Of a stretch of DNA of 64,000 nucleotides, positions 6,979-15,460 are shown piece after piece. The number at the start of each line of letters is the position of its first letter. The stretch's first letter is position 1. A program made the translations under genes and the position numbers. The notes below the pieces were generated by a model. That model was not told the origin of the DNA and ran no database searches. It saw nothing but the letters and a program-made list of their open reading frames with translations. The stretch comes from Lentzea nigeriaca (lineage in GTDB: Bacteria > Actinomycetota > Actinomycetes > Mycobacteriales > Pseudonocardiaceae): assembly GCF_016907955.1 (NCBI RefSeq), contig NZ_JAFBCX010000014.1:1-64000 (forward strand), written 5' to 3'.

Positions 6979-8083
6979 GACGAATCAAGCTGCCCGTCGC
7001 CTGGGCGTCAAACCGGCGACGGTGTACGCCTACGTCAGTCGCGGTCTCCTGACCAGCAAGAAGGTCAACCGCCAGAGCATGTTCGGCGTCGCCGAGGTGG
7101 AAGCCCTGGCCCAGCGCACTGGTGCGCGCGGAGCAGTGGCCGCTGTGACCGATCGCATCCGCACGCGCATCTCCCTGCTGGAGGGCGACCGCCTCTACTA
7201 CCGCGGCCGCTCGGTTCCCCAGCTCTCGAGCACCAAGCGCTTCGAGGACGTTGCCCACTGGCTGTGGACGGAGATCGACACAGTCGGCCTGGAGTTCCCC
7301 GAGGGGCAGGAGATCTGGATGGCCCTCCCGGAGAGCGCCACCCTGACCGACCGCATCCGCGTGGCCGTGGCCCTCGCGAGCGCCGGCGACCCGCTCCGCT
7401 TCGACCTCGACCGGTCCGTCTCCACGGCCAAGGCCCTGATCGCCGACGTGGTCGAGTCGCTGCCGCTGCTCGGCAAGCCACAGGGCACCGACATCGCCGA
7501 CCGCCTGTGGGCCCGCCTGTCGCCCCTGCCGCCGGTCCCCGAGGTGCTGAACGCGGCCCTGATCCTGCTGGCCGACCACGACCTGGCCATCTCGACGATG
7601 GCCGCCCGCGTGGCCGCCTCCGCCCACGCCCACCCGTACGCGGTGGTGTCGGCAGGCCTGGGCGCCATGGAGGGCCAGCGCCACGGCGCCGCCACGACCA
7701 TCGCCTACCGCTTCCTGGCACAGGCCGAATCCGACCCGATGGGCGCCGTGGCGGAGCACCTGCGCTCTGGCCAGCCGATCCCGGGGTTCGGCCACCGCGT
7801 CTACGAGACGCGCGACCCGCGAGCCGACCACCTGCTGGCGTTGCTGCGCAGCCACGGCGACCTGGTGGCGGACAAGATCATCGCGACGCAGCCGCAGTCG
7901 TTTCCGAACATCGACCTGGCGCTCGCGCAGCTGGGGCTGACGTTCAAGATGCCGCCGGACGGGGGCGAGGCGATCTTCTCGATCGCGCGGATCGTGGGGT
8001 GGATCGCGCACGCGATGGAGGAGTACCAGGAGCCGGGCCTGCGGTTCCGCGCGCTGGGCGTGTACACGGGCGATCGCCCGTAG
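6971..8083 (+). CDS. Citrate synthase-like protein with N-terminal HTH (MerR/excisionase type)
   Basis: The 370-residue protein begins MLTTNQAARRLGVKPATVYA, a HTH_17/MerR-like DNA-binding helix-turn-helix with a short wing (GLLTSKKVNRQSMF). A citrate synthase fold follows from about residue 70: LEGDRLYYRGRSV, EGQRHGAATTIAYRFLAQA (His region), IPGFGHRVYETRDPRADHLL and FPNIDLALAQLGL with the catalytic-type Asp. Start codons at 6956 and 6962 are possible; 6971 has the best-spaced GGA upstream. Homologous pairs of citrate synthase-like genes are known in Streptomyces. A metabolite-sensing repressor role is inferred from the fused HTH and the motif cluster. Confidence 0.8.
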   Translation: MLTTNQAARRLGVKPATVYAYVSRGLLTSKKVNRQSMFGVAEVEALAQRTGARGAVAAVTDRIRTRISLLEGDRLYYRGRSVPQLSSTKRFEDVAHWLWTEIDTVGLEFPEGQEIWMALPESATLTDRIRVAVALASAGDPLRFDLDRSVSTAKALIADVVESLPLLGKPQGTDIADRLWARLSPLPPVPEVLNAALILLADHDLAISTMAARVAASAHAHPYAVVSAGLGAMEGQRHGAATTIAYRFLAQAESDPMGAVAEHLRSGQPIPGFGHRVYETRDPRADHLLALLRSHGDLVADKIIATQPQSFPNIDLALAQLGLTFKMPPDGGEAIFSIARIVGWIAHAMEEYQEPGLRFRALGVYTGDRP

Positions 8084-8263
8084 CGGACTGCTCCGGCGTC
8101 GCTGGCGGGCCACCTGCCCGCACGGTGAGTTCGGGCTGGGCCCGGTTCAGGCTCTGGCCGGCGAGATCGACGACGGCCATCTGCTCGTCGAACAGGGTTT
8201 GTCGCAGCCGCAGCCACTTCTCCTGCTGCGGTTCGGTGGCGTTCCGACTTTCGGAAGCGGACC

Positions 8264-9370
8264 ATGGAACGCGTGAGATTGTCCGCTGTGGACAACCTGA
8301 AGGTGATCCTCGTGGCGTGGGTCATCGGCGGCCATGCGCTGCTGGGCTACGCCGCCGTCGGTGGCTGGCCCTACGACGAGGTCAACGAGGTCACGTTCCA
8401 CCCCGGCGTGGAGACCGTGCTGGCGGTGTTGATCGGGCCGTCCGGGTTGTTCTTCATGGGCACGTTCTACTTCATGGCCGGGATCTTCACGCCCGGCTCG
8501 ATCGAACGCAAAGGGCGTCAGCGGTTCGTCGCGGAGCGGCTGGTGCGGCTGGGCACTCCGTGGGTGGTCAGCGCCGTCGTCATCTGGCCGACGTTCGTGT
8601 GGATCGCCTACAACGGGGCCGGGCAGGACGTGAGCTGGTGGGAGGCGTTCACGCACCGGGATCCGTTCCTGGACAGCGGATCGCTGTGGTTCGTGGGCGT
8701 GTTGCTGGTGTTCAGCATCGCGATGGCATTTCTGCCGCCCATCAAGGAGCGTGCCATCACCACCGGAACCGTGGTCGGCATGACGGTGCTCGTGGCGGGG
8801 ACGACTTTCCTGACGCGGCTGGTCTTTCCGGCGCGCAGCGGGCAGGTGGGCGACCTGCACCTGTGGTGGTGGCCGCAGTGTCTCGGCATGTTCCTGCTCG
8901 GCGCGATCGGTGGGCGGAAGCTGGCGGAGAGGGTGCCGGACGACATCTACAAGGCGTGTCGCAACGTCGTCATCGCCACGATCGCCGTGTTGCCCTTCGC
9001 GGCGGCGTTGCTGGGGGTGCTGGACCTCGCGAAGAACGCCGAGCCGTTCCTCGGGGGCTGGCGGTGGCAGGCGCTGTCGTTGGCGCTCACCGAGGGAATT
9101 CTGGTGGTGGCGGGGAGTTTGTGGCTCATCGGGCTCGCGCAGCGCAGGATGACCGGCCAGGGGCCTTTCACCGAGGGGCTGGCGCGGTCCGCGTACGCCG
9201 CGTTCATCGTGCAGGGGCCGATTCTGCTCAGCCTCGCGACGGCCGTGCGGCCGCTCGACCTGCCGGCCGAGGTCAAGGCGCCGGTGGTCGGTGGGGGAGC
9301 GATCGTCCTGGCGTTCGCGATCGGCTGGGCCGTCACTTCACGCCGAGGCGCTTCAGCACGCTCGTCGTGA
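8264..9370 (+). CDS. Acyltransferase 3-family integral membrane protein
   Basis: The 368-residue protein carries the acyltransferase_3 (OafA/YrhL) signature: SAVDNLKVILVAWVIGGHAL at the N-terminus with the conserved His, FMGTFYFMAGIFTPGSIERK, and RLGTPWVVSAVVIWP. About ten hydrophobic segments follow. Such proteins transfer acyl groups to sugars or lipids at the membrane. Substrate unknown. Its 3' end overlaps the 3' end of dxs on the opposite strand by 38 bases, so it is not part of the terpene operon. Confidence 0.82.
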   Translation: MERVRLSAVDNLKVILVAWVIGGHALLGYAAVGGWPYDEVNEVTFHPGVETVLAVLIGPSGLFFMGTFYFMAGIFTPGSIERKGRQRFVAERLVRLGTPWVVSAVVIWPTFVWIAYNGAGQDVSWWEAFTHRDPFLDSGSLWFVGVLLVFSIAMAFLPPIKERAITTGTVVGMTVLVAGTTFLTRLVFPARSGQVGDLHLWWWPQCLGMFLLGAIGGRKLAERVPDDIYKACRNVVIATIAVLPFAAALLGVLDLAKNAEPFLGGWRWQALSLALTEGILVVAGSLWLIGLAQRRMTGQGPFTEGLARSAYAAFIVQGPILLSLATAVRPLDLPAEVKAPVVGGGAIVLAFAIGWAVTSRRGASARSS

Positions 9371-11039
9371 TGCCCGCCGCGTCGAGGCCGTGGGCGCGCA
9401 GGATGCGGGCCCGTGAGTCGTGCGGCAGGAAGCGTGCGGGCAACGCGAAGGTCGCCACGCAGGTGGAACTGCCGGTCAGGGCCTGACCCAGGCGGGAGCC
9501 CAGAGCACCTGTCGACGTCGTGTCCTCCACGGCGAGAACCAGGCGGTGCCGGCTGCTGTACTTGACGAGGTGCGGGTCCACGGGAGCGATCCACCGCGGG
9601 TCGACCACGTTGACCCGGATGTCGTGCGATTCCAGCTCGACGGCCGCAGCCAGGCACGGACCCGCCAGTGGGCCGACCGCGACCAGCAGCACGTCGGCGT
9701 CCGGCACCTCGCGCAGCACGTCGAAGTGGCTCACCCGGCGCAACGCCGGTACGTCGGGGCCGGCCGTGGACTTGGGATAACGCACGACGGTCGGGCCGTC
9801 GGACACCGCGACGGCCTCGCGCAGCAACACGGCCAGCGAGGCTGGGTCGCGCGGCGCGGCCAGGCGCAGTCCGGGCACCACGGGAAGGATGGAGGCATCC
9901 CACATGCCGTGGTGCGAAGCGCCGTCCGGGCCGGTGACACCAGCTCGGTCCAGCACGAACGTCACGGGTAACCGGTGCAGTGCCACGTCCATCAACAGCT
10001 GGTCGAAGGCGCGCGACAGGAACGTCGCGTAGATGGCGACGACCGGGTGCAGGCCGCCCATCGCCATGCCGGCGGCGGACGTCACGGCGTGCTGCTCGGC
10101 GATGCCCACGTCGAAGACGCGCGTGGGAAAGCGCTGCGAGAACGGCCGCAACCCCACCGGTTCCAGCATCGCCGCGGTCAGGCAGACGACGTCCGGGCGC
10201 TCCGAGCCGATGGCGACGATCCCGTCGGAGAACGCATCGGTCCACGTGCGGTCGCTGGAGGCCCCGGACGCGCCGACCGCGTGCATGCGGTCGGCCTCGT
10301 CGGATTCCGCAGGCTCGTAACCCCTGCCCTTCACGGTCTTGCAGTGCACGACGACCGGGCGCCCGAGAGCCTTGGCCTCCCACAGGGCGTTCTCGACGGC
10401 GTGCACGTCGTGGCCGTCGACCTCACCGACGTAGGCGAGACCGAGGGCCTCGAACAGACCCCGTGCGGTGCCGGAGAGCAACGAGGCCGCGAAGCCGCCC
10501 GCGGTCGGGTCGTAGGAGCGGCCGTTGTCGTTCAGCACCACCACGACCGGCCGGGCGGACCCGCCGATGTTGTTCAACGCCTCCCAGCACATCCCACCGG
10601 TCAGGGCGCCGTCGCCGACGATCGCCACGACGCGGCGATCGGCACCGGACAGCTCGAACGCCTTGGCCAGACCGTCCGCATAGGACAGTGCGGTCGAGGC
10701 GTGCGAGTTCTCGATGACGTCGTGCGCGGACTCGGCCGCGGACGGGTAGCCGGACAGACCACCGGCCTGGCGTAGCGAGTCGAAGTCGGTGCACCGGCCG
10801 GTCAGCATCTTGTGCACGTACGACTGATGACCGGTGTCGAACAGCACGACGTCGACAGGCGAGGAGAACACCCGGTGCACCGCGATCGTCAGCTCGACGA
10901 CACCCAGGTTCGGGCCGAGGTGCCCGCCGGTCCGGTGCACCCTGGAGATCAGGAACGACCGGATCTCCTCGGCCAGGGGACGCAGTGCCGAGGACGGCAG
11001 CGCCCGGACGTCCGCGGGCGAGGTGATGTCAGCCAGCAT
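9333..11039 (-). CDS. dxs: 1-deoxy-D-xylulose-5-phosphate synthase (DXS), last gene of the encapsulin-terpene operon
   Basis: The protein makes DXP from pyruvate and glyceraldehyde 3-phosphate with thiamine diphosphate, the first step of the MEP isoprenoid pathway. Its 568 residues include HRTGGHLGPNLGVVELTIAV, FDTGHQSYVHKMLTGR, the ThDP motif IVGDGALTGGMCWEALNNIG, and the pyrimidine-domain segments FDVGIAEQHAVTSAAGMAMG and RAGVTGPDGASHHGMWD. It is about 70 residues shorter than typical DXS, mainly by loop losses; no core motif is missing. The ATG at 11039 matches the family start (MLADITSPADVRALP) and overlaps the ispH stop by 11 bases, implying translational coupling. It is probably a dedicated second copy that raises IPP/DMAPP supply. 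Confidence 0.93.
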   Translation of the reverse strand: MLADITSPADVRALPSSALRPLAEEIRSFLISRVHRTGGHLGPNLGVVELTIAVHRVFSSPVDVVLFDTGHQSYVHKMLTGRCTDFDSLRQAGGLSGYPSAAESAHDVIENSHASTALSYADGLAKAFELSGADRRVVAIVGDGALTGGMCWEALNNIGGSARPVVVVLNDNGRSYDPTAGGFAASLLSGTARGLFEALGLAYVGEVDGHDVHAVENALWEAKALGRPVVVHCKTVKGRGYEPAESDEADRMHAVGASGASSDRTWTDAFSDGIVAIGSERPDVVCLTAAMLEPVGLRPFSQRFPTRVFDVGIAEQHAVTSAAGMAMGGLHPVVAIYATFLSRAFDQLLMDVALHRLPVTFVLDRAGVTGPDGASHHGMWDASILPVVPGLRLAAPRDPASLAVLLREAVAVSDGPTVVRYPKSTAGPDVPALRRVSHFDVLREVPDADVLLVAVGPLAGPCLAAAVELESHDIRVNVVDPRWIAPVDPHLVKYSSRHRLVLAVEDTTSTGALGSRLGQALTGSSTCVATFALPARFLPHDSRARILRAHGLDAAGITTSVLKRLGVK

Positions 11040-11970
11040 GGCGCACCGCCGGCGGCAGCGTGAAGGAGATCGTCTCGGTCGCCGTGGTGTACGTGGAGAC
11101 CGTGATGGAACCCAAGGCCCGCAAGGCGGACACGACCTCGTCCACCAGTTCGGGCGGCGCCGAGGCACCGGCCGACAGGCCGACCGTCGACACCCCGGTG
11201 AGCCACGCCGGGTCGATCTCCGACGCGTCGTCGATCAGGTAGGCCGGTGTGCCGCCCCGCGCGGCCAGCTCGACCATCCGCACCGAGTTCGACGAGTTCT
11301 TCGAGCCCACCACGAGGACCAGGTCCGACTGCGCCGCGACGTCCCGGATCGCGATCTGCCGGTTCGTCGTCGCGTAACAGATGTCGTCCGACCCCGGCCC
11401 GCGCAGCTGGGGGAACTTGCGCCGCAACGCCTCGATCACGTCGGCCGTCTCGTCCACGGCCAGCGTCGTCTGCGTCAGGTACGAGACGGGACCCGTGATG
11501 TCGAGGGCCTCGACGTCGGCGACGGTCTCGACGAGCACCATCTGGTCGGGCGCTTCTCCCAGCGTCCCATCGACTTCCTCGTGCCCGGCGTGTCCGATGA
11601 GGACGATCGTGTCGCCGCGCTCGGCGAACCTCCTGGCCTCGGCGTGCACCTTCGCCACGAGAGGACAGGTCGCGTCCAGCACCTCCAACGACCTGGACAC
11701 CGCCTCGGAACGGACAGCGGGAGAGACGCCGTGCGCGGAGAACACGACAGTGGCACCGGCGGGCACCTCGGACAGTTCCTCCACGAACACGGCGCCACGA
11801 GCCTCCAGCGACCGCACCACGTGGATGTTGTGCACGATCTGCTTGCGCACGTAGATGGGGCCGCCGCGCTGGTCGAGCAGCCGTTCCACGATCTCGATGG
11901 CGCGCTCCACCCCGGCGCAGAACGACCGGGGTGAGGCGAGCAGCACCGAACGCGGCGGGTGTTCCGTCAT
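11029..11970 (-). CDS. ispH: 4-hydroxy-3-methylbut-2-enyl diphosphate reductase (IspH)
   Basis: The 313-residue protein catalyses the final MEP step, reducing HMBPP to IPP and DMAPP with a 4Fe-4S cluster. The three cluster cysteines are present: Cys18 (SPRSFCAGVERAIEIVER), Cys102 (VLDATCPLVAKVHAEA) and Cys198 (GSDDICYATTNRQ). SAHGVSP, GHAGHEEVDGTLGE and GSKNSSNSVRMVE are also conserved. The start is 10 nt after the stop of the polyprenyl synthase gene and the end overlaps dxs. The operon therefore holds the first and last enzymes of the MEP route next to a prenyl-chain synthase and terpene synthases. Confidence 0.95.
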   Translation of the reverse strand: MTEHPPRSVLLASPRSFCAGVERAIEIVERLLDQRGGPIYVRKQIVHNIHVVRSLEARGAVFVEELSEVPAGATVVFSAHGVSPAVRSEAVSRSLEVLDATCPLVAKVHAEARRFAERGDTIVLIGHAGHEEVDGTLGEAPDQMVLVETVADVEALDITGPVSYLTQTTLAVDETADVIEALRRKFPQLRGPGSDDICYATTNRQIAIRDVAAQSDLVLVVGSKNSSNSVRMVELAARGGTPAYLIDDASEIDPAWLTGVSTVGLSAGASAPPELVDEVVSALRALGSITVSTYTTATETISFTLPPAVRHAG

Positions 11971-11980
11971 CAGGTGCCTT

Positions 11981-13027
11981 TCAGTGGTCTCGATGGGTCA
12001 CCAGCTGGGCGAGCGTGCCGAGCTCCACCGCCGCACGTGCCGTCGGCGAGGCCTCGCCGAGGTGGACCAGTGCCCGTGTGTGCAGTTCGTCGGCCTGTTC
12101 CTGGCTCCACGCCCGCCCACCGGCCGCGTCGACCAGCGAAGCCGCCCGCGCGAGCGTCTCGCCGTTCATCTCGTGGGCGCCGAAGTACAGCGAGGCGAGC
12201 TCGGCGGAGGCTGGGACTCCCGCGGTGAGCGCGTGCACGACCGGCAGGGACTTCTTGCGGTTGGCCAGATCCGAGTGGGCGGCCTTGCCGGTCACCAACG
12301 GATCACCCCAGATGCCGAGCAGATCGTCCACGTGCTGGAACGCCAGACCCAGCTCGGCACCGTAGCCGCGCATCGCTTCTACCTGCTCGTCGGTGCCGCC
12401 GCCGTACAACGCGCCCAGCGCGGCGGAAGCACCCAGCAGCGCGCCGGTCTTGCCGCGCGCCATCTGCTCCACCTCGGACACCTTCACGTCCGACCGCGTC
12501 TCGAAGTCGAGATCGAACGCCTGCCCGTCGAGCAACGCCACCACGGCGTCAGCCAGCGTACGGATCGCCTCCAGCGCGCGTGGATGTCCTGATCCGGCCA
12601 GGACGTCCACGGCCAACGCCTGCAGCGCGTCGCCGGCCAGGATCGCCGGGCTGACGCCGAACACCGTCCACGCCGTGGCACGGTGTCGCCGGGTCGTGTC
12701 GCCGTCCATCACGTCGTCGTGCAGCAACGAGAAGTTGTGGATGAGCTCCACCGCGACCGCCGCAGGGACAGCCGCGGAGGGGGTGCCGCCGACGGCCTCG
12801 GCCGCCAGCAGCACCAACGCCGGCCGGATGGCCTTGCCGCCGTTCTCCAGCACCGGGTTGCCGTACTCGTCGCGCCAACCGTGGTGGTACTCGGCGACCG
12901 TACGCATCGACAGGGGCAGCTGTTCGACGGCCTTGCGCAGAGCAGGGAGCACCAGGCCCCGGCTCCACGCGAGCACCTCGGCCGCCGGTCTGCCCGCGGC
13001 AAGAGGTTCAGTCATCTCCGCGGTCAT
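11981..13027 (-). CDS. Short-chain polyprenyl (probably farnesyl or geranyl) diphosphate synthase
   Basis: The 348-residue trans-prenyl synthase has GGKAIRPALVL, the first Asp-rich motif DDVMD at 104-108 (in HNFSLLHDDVMDGDTTRR) and the second at 234-242 (QHVDDLLGIWGD). Phe99, five residues before the first motif, is the kind of aromatic residue that limits chain length in bacterial enzymes, so a C10-C15 product is inferred. FPP would suit the adjacent geosmin-synthase-like protein. The gene starts 3 nt after the stop of the upstream shell gene. The first dozen residues, before the fold, are possibly disordered. Similar synthases are known neighbours of family 2B encapsulins. Confidence 0.9.
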   Translation of the reverse strand: MTAEMTEPLAAGRPAAEVLAWSRGLVLPALRKAVEQLPLSMRTVAEYHHGWRDEYGNPVLENGGKAIRPALVLLAAEAVGGTPSAAVPAAVAVELIHNFSLLHDDVMDGDTTRRHRATAWTVFGVSPAILAGDALQALAVDVLAGSGHPRALEAIRTLADAVVALLDGQAFDLDFETRSDVKVSEVEQMARGKTGALLGASAALGALYGGGTDEQVEAMRGYGAELGLAFQHVDDLLGIWGDPLVTGKAAHSDLANRKKSLPVVHALTAGVPASAELASLYFGAHEMNGETLARAASLVDAAGGRAWSQEQADELHTRALVHLGEASPTARAAVELGTLAQLVTHRDH

Positions 13028-13030
13028 GGC

Positions 13031-14431
13031 TTAGAGACCGATCTCCACGTTCTCCAGCACGCCCAGCGCGTCCGGTACCAGCACCGCCGCCGAGTAGTAC
13101 GTCGACACCAGGTACTTGAGCATCGCGTGCTCGTCGATGCCCATGAACCGCACGTTCAGGCCGGGCTCGTACTCGTCCGGGATGCCGGTCTGGCGCAGGC
13201 CGACGACACCCTGCTTCTCCTCGCCCAGGCGCATCGCGAGGATCGACGTGGTGCCGTTCTTGTTGACCGGGATCTTGTCGCACGGCGCGATCGGGACGCC
13301 GCGCCACGACTGCAGCGGCTTGCCCTCGACCTCGACCGTCGGCGCGTACAGGCCGCGTGAGTTCAGCTGCCGGCCGAACGCCGCGATCGCCCTGGGGTGC
13401 GCCAGGATGAGCTTCGTGTTGCGGCGCCGCGAGATCAGCTCGTCCATGTCGTCCGGCGTCACCGGGCCCGACCTGGTGCTGACCCGCTGCTTGAGGTCGG
13501 CGTTGGCGATGAGGCCGAACTCCTTGTTGTTGACGAGCTCGAACTCCTGGCGTTCGCGCAGGGCCTCTATTGTGAGCCGCAACTGGTGTTCAACCTGGTC
13601 CATCGGCTGGCTGTAGAGGTCGGCCACGCGTGTGTGGACGCGCAGGATCGTCTGCGCCACCGAGAGTTCGTACTCGCGCGGCCGCAGCTCGTAGTCGACG
13701 AACGTGCCGGGCAGCACCGGTTCGCCGTCGTGGCCGGACGCGAGGTGGATCTCCGCCTCGCCGTGCTTGTTCGACGCGGCCGTCGGGTTCGCCAGCTGCT
13801 GCGCGATGTGCTCGCGCAGCAGCTCGATCTGCCCGTTGAGCTGCGCGAAGGCCGCCCGCGACAGCACGACGGCCGTCGTCGGGGTCAACGCGCGCGCGGT
13901 GAAGCTCCAGTTCTTCTCGGCACCGGACAGGACCGGCTCGTCGCCGATGTACTCGCCGTCCGCGATCGTTCCGAGCGCCACCTCGCCGCCGTACTCGCCG
14001 AGGCCGGTCTTGGTGACCTTGCCGTGCGCGATGACGACGATCTGGTCGACGGACTCGCCGCGTTCCGCGATCACCTCGCCCGGCTCGTACTCGCGCTGCT
14101 CGAAGCGGTTCGCGACGGCGGTCAGCGCCTCCTCGTCCTCGAACCCGCGCAGCAGCACGAACTCGCACAGCTCCTGCGGCACGACGCGCACCTCGGAACC
14201 GACGCTCGTGAACGTGACACGGCCGTCACCGACCGCGTAGCTCAGGCGCCGGTTGACCCGGAACGCGCCACCCTTGGCCTCGACCCAGGGCAACAGTCGC
14301 AGCAGCCAGCGGGGCGAGATGCCCTGCATCTGCGGCGCGGACTTGGTGGTCGTCGAGAGGTTGCGGGCTGCGGCGGTGGAAAGGCTCAGCTGCTGCTCGT
14401 CCACCCCGGGACCCGGATCGGTAACAGTCAC
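13031..14431 (-). CDS. Family 2B encapsulin shell protein 1 with inserted cyclic-nucleotide-binding-like domain (EshA-like)
   Basis: The 466-residue protein starts with an N-arm (LSLSTAAARNLSTTTKSAPQ, MQGISPRWLLRLLPWVE), followed by a CNBD-like domain (about 90-205, including PGEVIAERGESVDQIVVIAHG), then an HK97-type shell domain: PVLPGTFVDYELRPREYELS, RVADLYSQPMDQVEHQLRLT, GVPIAPCDKIPVNKNGTTSI, VGLRQTGIPDEYEPGLNVRF and STYYSAAVLVPDALGVLENV. This is the family 2B plan, known from EshA, which lies beside 2-methylisoborneol synthase in Streptomyces. In the phosphate-binding cassette (IGDEPVLSGAEKNWSFTARA) the Glu is present, but the Arg that normally contacts the cyclic phosphate appears to be Phe177. 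The GTG start (GTG ACT GTT ACC) matches the paralogue. Confidence 0.9.
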   Translation of the reverse strand: MTVTDPGPGVDEQQLSLSTAAARNLSTTTKSAPQMQGISPRWLLRLLPWVEAKGGAFRVNRRLSYAVGDGRVTFTSVGSEVRVVPQELCEFVLLRGFEDEEALTAVANRFEQREYEPGEVIAERGESVDQIVVIAHGKVTKTGLGEYGGEVALGTIADGEYIGDEPVLSGAEKNWSFTARALTPTTAVVLSRAAFAQLNGQIELLREHIAQQLANPTAASNKHGEAEIHLASGHDGEPVLPGTFVDYELRPREYELSVAQTILRVHTRVADLYSQPMDQVEHQLRLTIEALRERQEFELVNNKEFGLIANADLKQRVSTRSGPVTPDDMDELISRRRNTKLILAHPRAIAAFGRQLNSRGLYAPTVEVEGKPLQSWRGVPIAPCDKIPVNKNGTTSILAMRLGEEKQGVVGLRQTGIPDEYEPGLNVRFMGIDEHAMLKYLVSTYYSAAVLVPDALGVLENVEIGL

Positions 14432-14452
14432 TGTGAATCACGCCAATCTGCT

Positions 14453-15460
14453 TCAGCGGACCAGGACTGCGGCAGTGCCGAGTCCTGAGGGGGAGTGGAG
14501 CGACTTGCGGGTGGGGGTTGGGGAGAAGCTGAACCTGCCGGATCGCTGCGTCCAGAGCAGTTCTCCGGCGAGCCACGACTTCAGCGCTTCGACGTACCGG
14601 TGCAGCCCGGCACGCGCCGCCTCGTCGAGGTCGTACTCGGCGGCGATGGACGGCAGCTCGCCGATGATCGAGACGATCTGCCGCAGTCGTGCCGCGATCA
14701 GGTCGGCGACGACCGACACCGCCTGCGGAAGCTCGCAGCCGAAGAACCGCTGAACGGCGAGCACCGCGCTGGTGGTACTGATACCGGTGGCGTAGGTGCG
14801 GTCGAAGCCGACGATCTCCTGGCGCAACGCGGGCACGTCACCGAACGAGTCGACGAGCGCCCGCATCGTGCTGTTGCGCAACAACTCCGCGGGCAGGTCG
14901 GCATCTACCGACTTGCGCACCAGCTTCGCGGACAGTTCTGTGGCGATCGACCGGCGCCGCATCTCCACGAGGTCGATCGGATCGGGCACCCGGCCCTGGG
15001 CGGTGTTGTGCAGCTCCCACAACAACGCGTCCAGGTACTCGCCGAGGTGTTCGACGTCATCCGAATCCACAGTGGACCGTGAGACCAGCTCGGCCAGGCC
15101 TTTCTCGGCGGGGTTCGGCGACGGGGCCGACCCGGCGGCCACCGACTTGAGCCGGGCGACGAAAGCCTTGCCGCCGCCGACGTCGCGCGTGCGCAGGAAG
15201 CCCTCGCGGAACGCGTCGCTCACGTAGAAACCCCACGTGTGCCAGTCGCTGATGTGCTTCAGGTCGTCCAGCGACGCCGTCGGATGGGTCAGCGACGCGA
15301 AGCCGCCGTAGTCTGCCGCGTCGTAGAACGCCTCGGTCCAGGGCGCGCCGTTCAGCATGCCCATGTCCCGCACCCACGTCTTGGTGTGCTGACGAATCCG
15401 GTCGACGTGCGGGGAGAGCCGCGCGGCGAACGGCATGTCGAACGCTGGAATCTCAGTCAC
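14453..15460 (-). CDS. Degenerate terpene synthase resembling the C-terminal domain of geosmin synthase
   Basis: The 335-residue class I terpene-synthase-fold protein opens EIPAFDMPFAARLSPHVDRI and contains QGRVPDPIDLVEMRRRSIAT, both close to the second domain of Streptomyces germacradienol/geosmin synthase. The catalytic motifs are altered: where a DDxxD/E motif is expected it reads GFYVSDAFREG (Ser81-Asp82); the NSE triad position reads LRQEIVGFDRTYATG (Gln214, Gly218, Thr222); and the C-terminal RY is Arg309-Phe310. Classical diphosphate ionisation therefore looks unlikely. The GTG start at 15460 overlaps the stop of the upstream synthase (GTGACTGA), so the pair is translationally coupled, as if a two-domain geosmin synthase had been split. 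The last residues carry SPSGLGTAA, shared with its partner. Confidence 0.8.
   Translation of the reverse strand: MTEIPAFDMPFAARLSPHVDRIRQHTKTWVRDMGMLNGAPWTEAFYDAADYGGFASLTHPTASLDDLKHISDWHTWGFYVSDAFREGFLRTRDVGGGKAFVARLKSVAAGSAPSPNPAEKGLAELVSRSTVDSDDVEHLGEYLDALLWELHNTAQGRVPDPIDLVEMRRRSIATELSAKLVRKSVDADLPAELLRNSTMRALVDSFGDVPALRQEIVGFDRTYATGISTTSAVLAVQRFFGCELPQAVSVVADLIAARLRQIVSIIGELPSIAAEYDLDEAARAGLHRYVEALKSWLAGELLWTQRSGRFSFSPTPTRKSLHSPSGLGTAAVLVR

Noticed and set aside
8084..8263. Minus-strand peptide ATEPQQEKWLRLRQTLFDEQ followed by MAVVDLAGQSLNRAQPELTV in the gap before the acyltransferase
   Set aside because: It looks protein-like but has no start codon in the gap, continues antisense through the HTH-citrate synthase gene, and no family is recognised; at most a gene remnant.
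11040..11168. Extending DXS by 43 residues at its N-terminus to an upstream start
   Set aside because: The extra part is Arg/Pro-rich and is antisense-free coding of ispH in another frame; the ATG at 11039 gives the family start.
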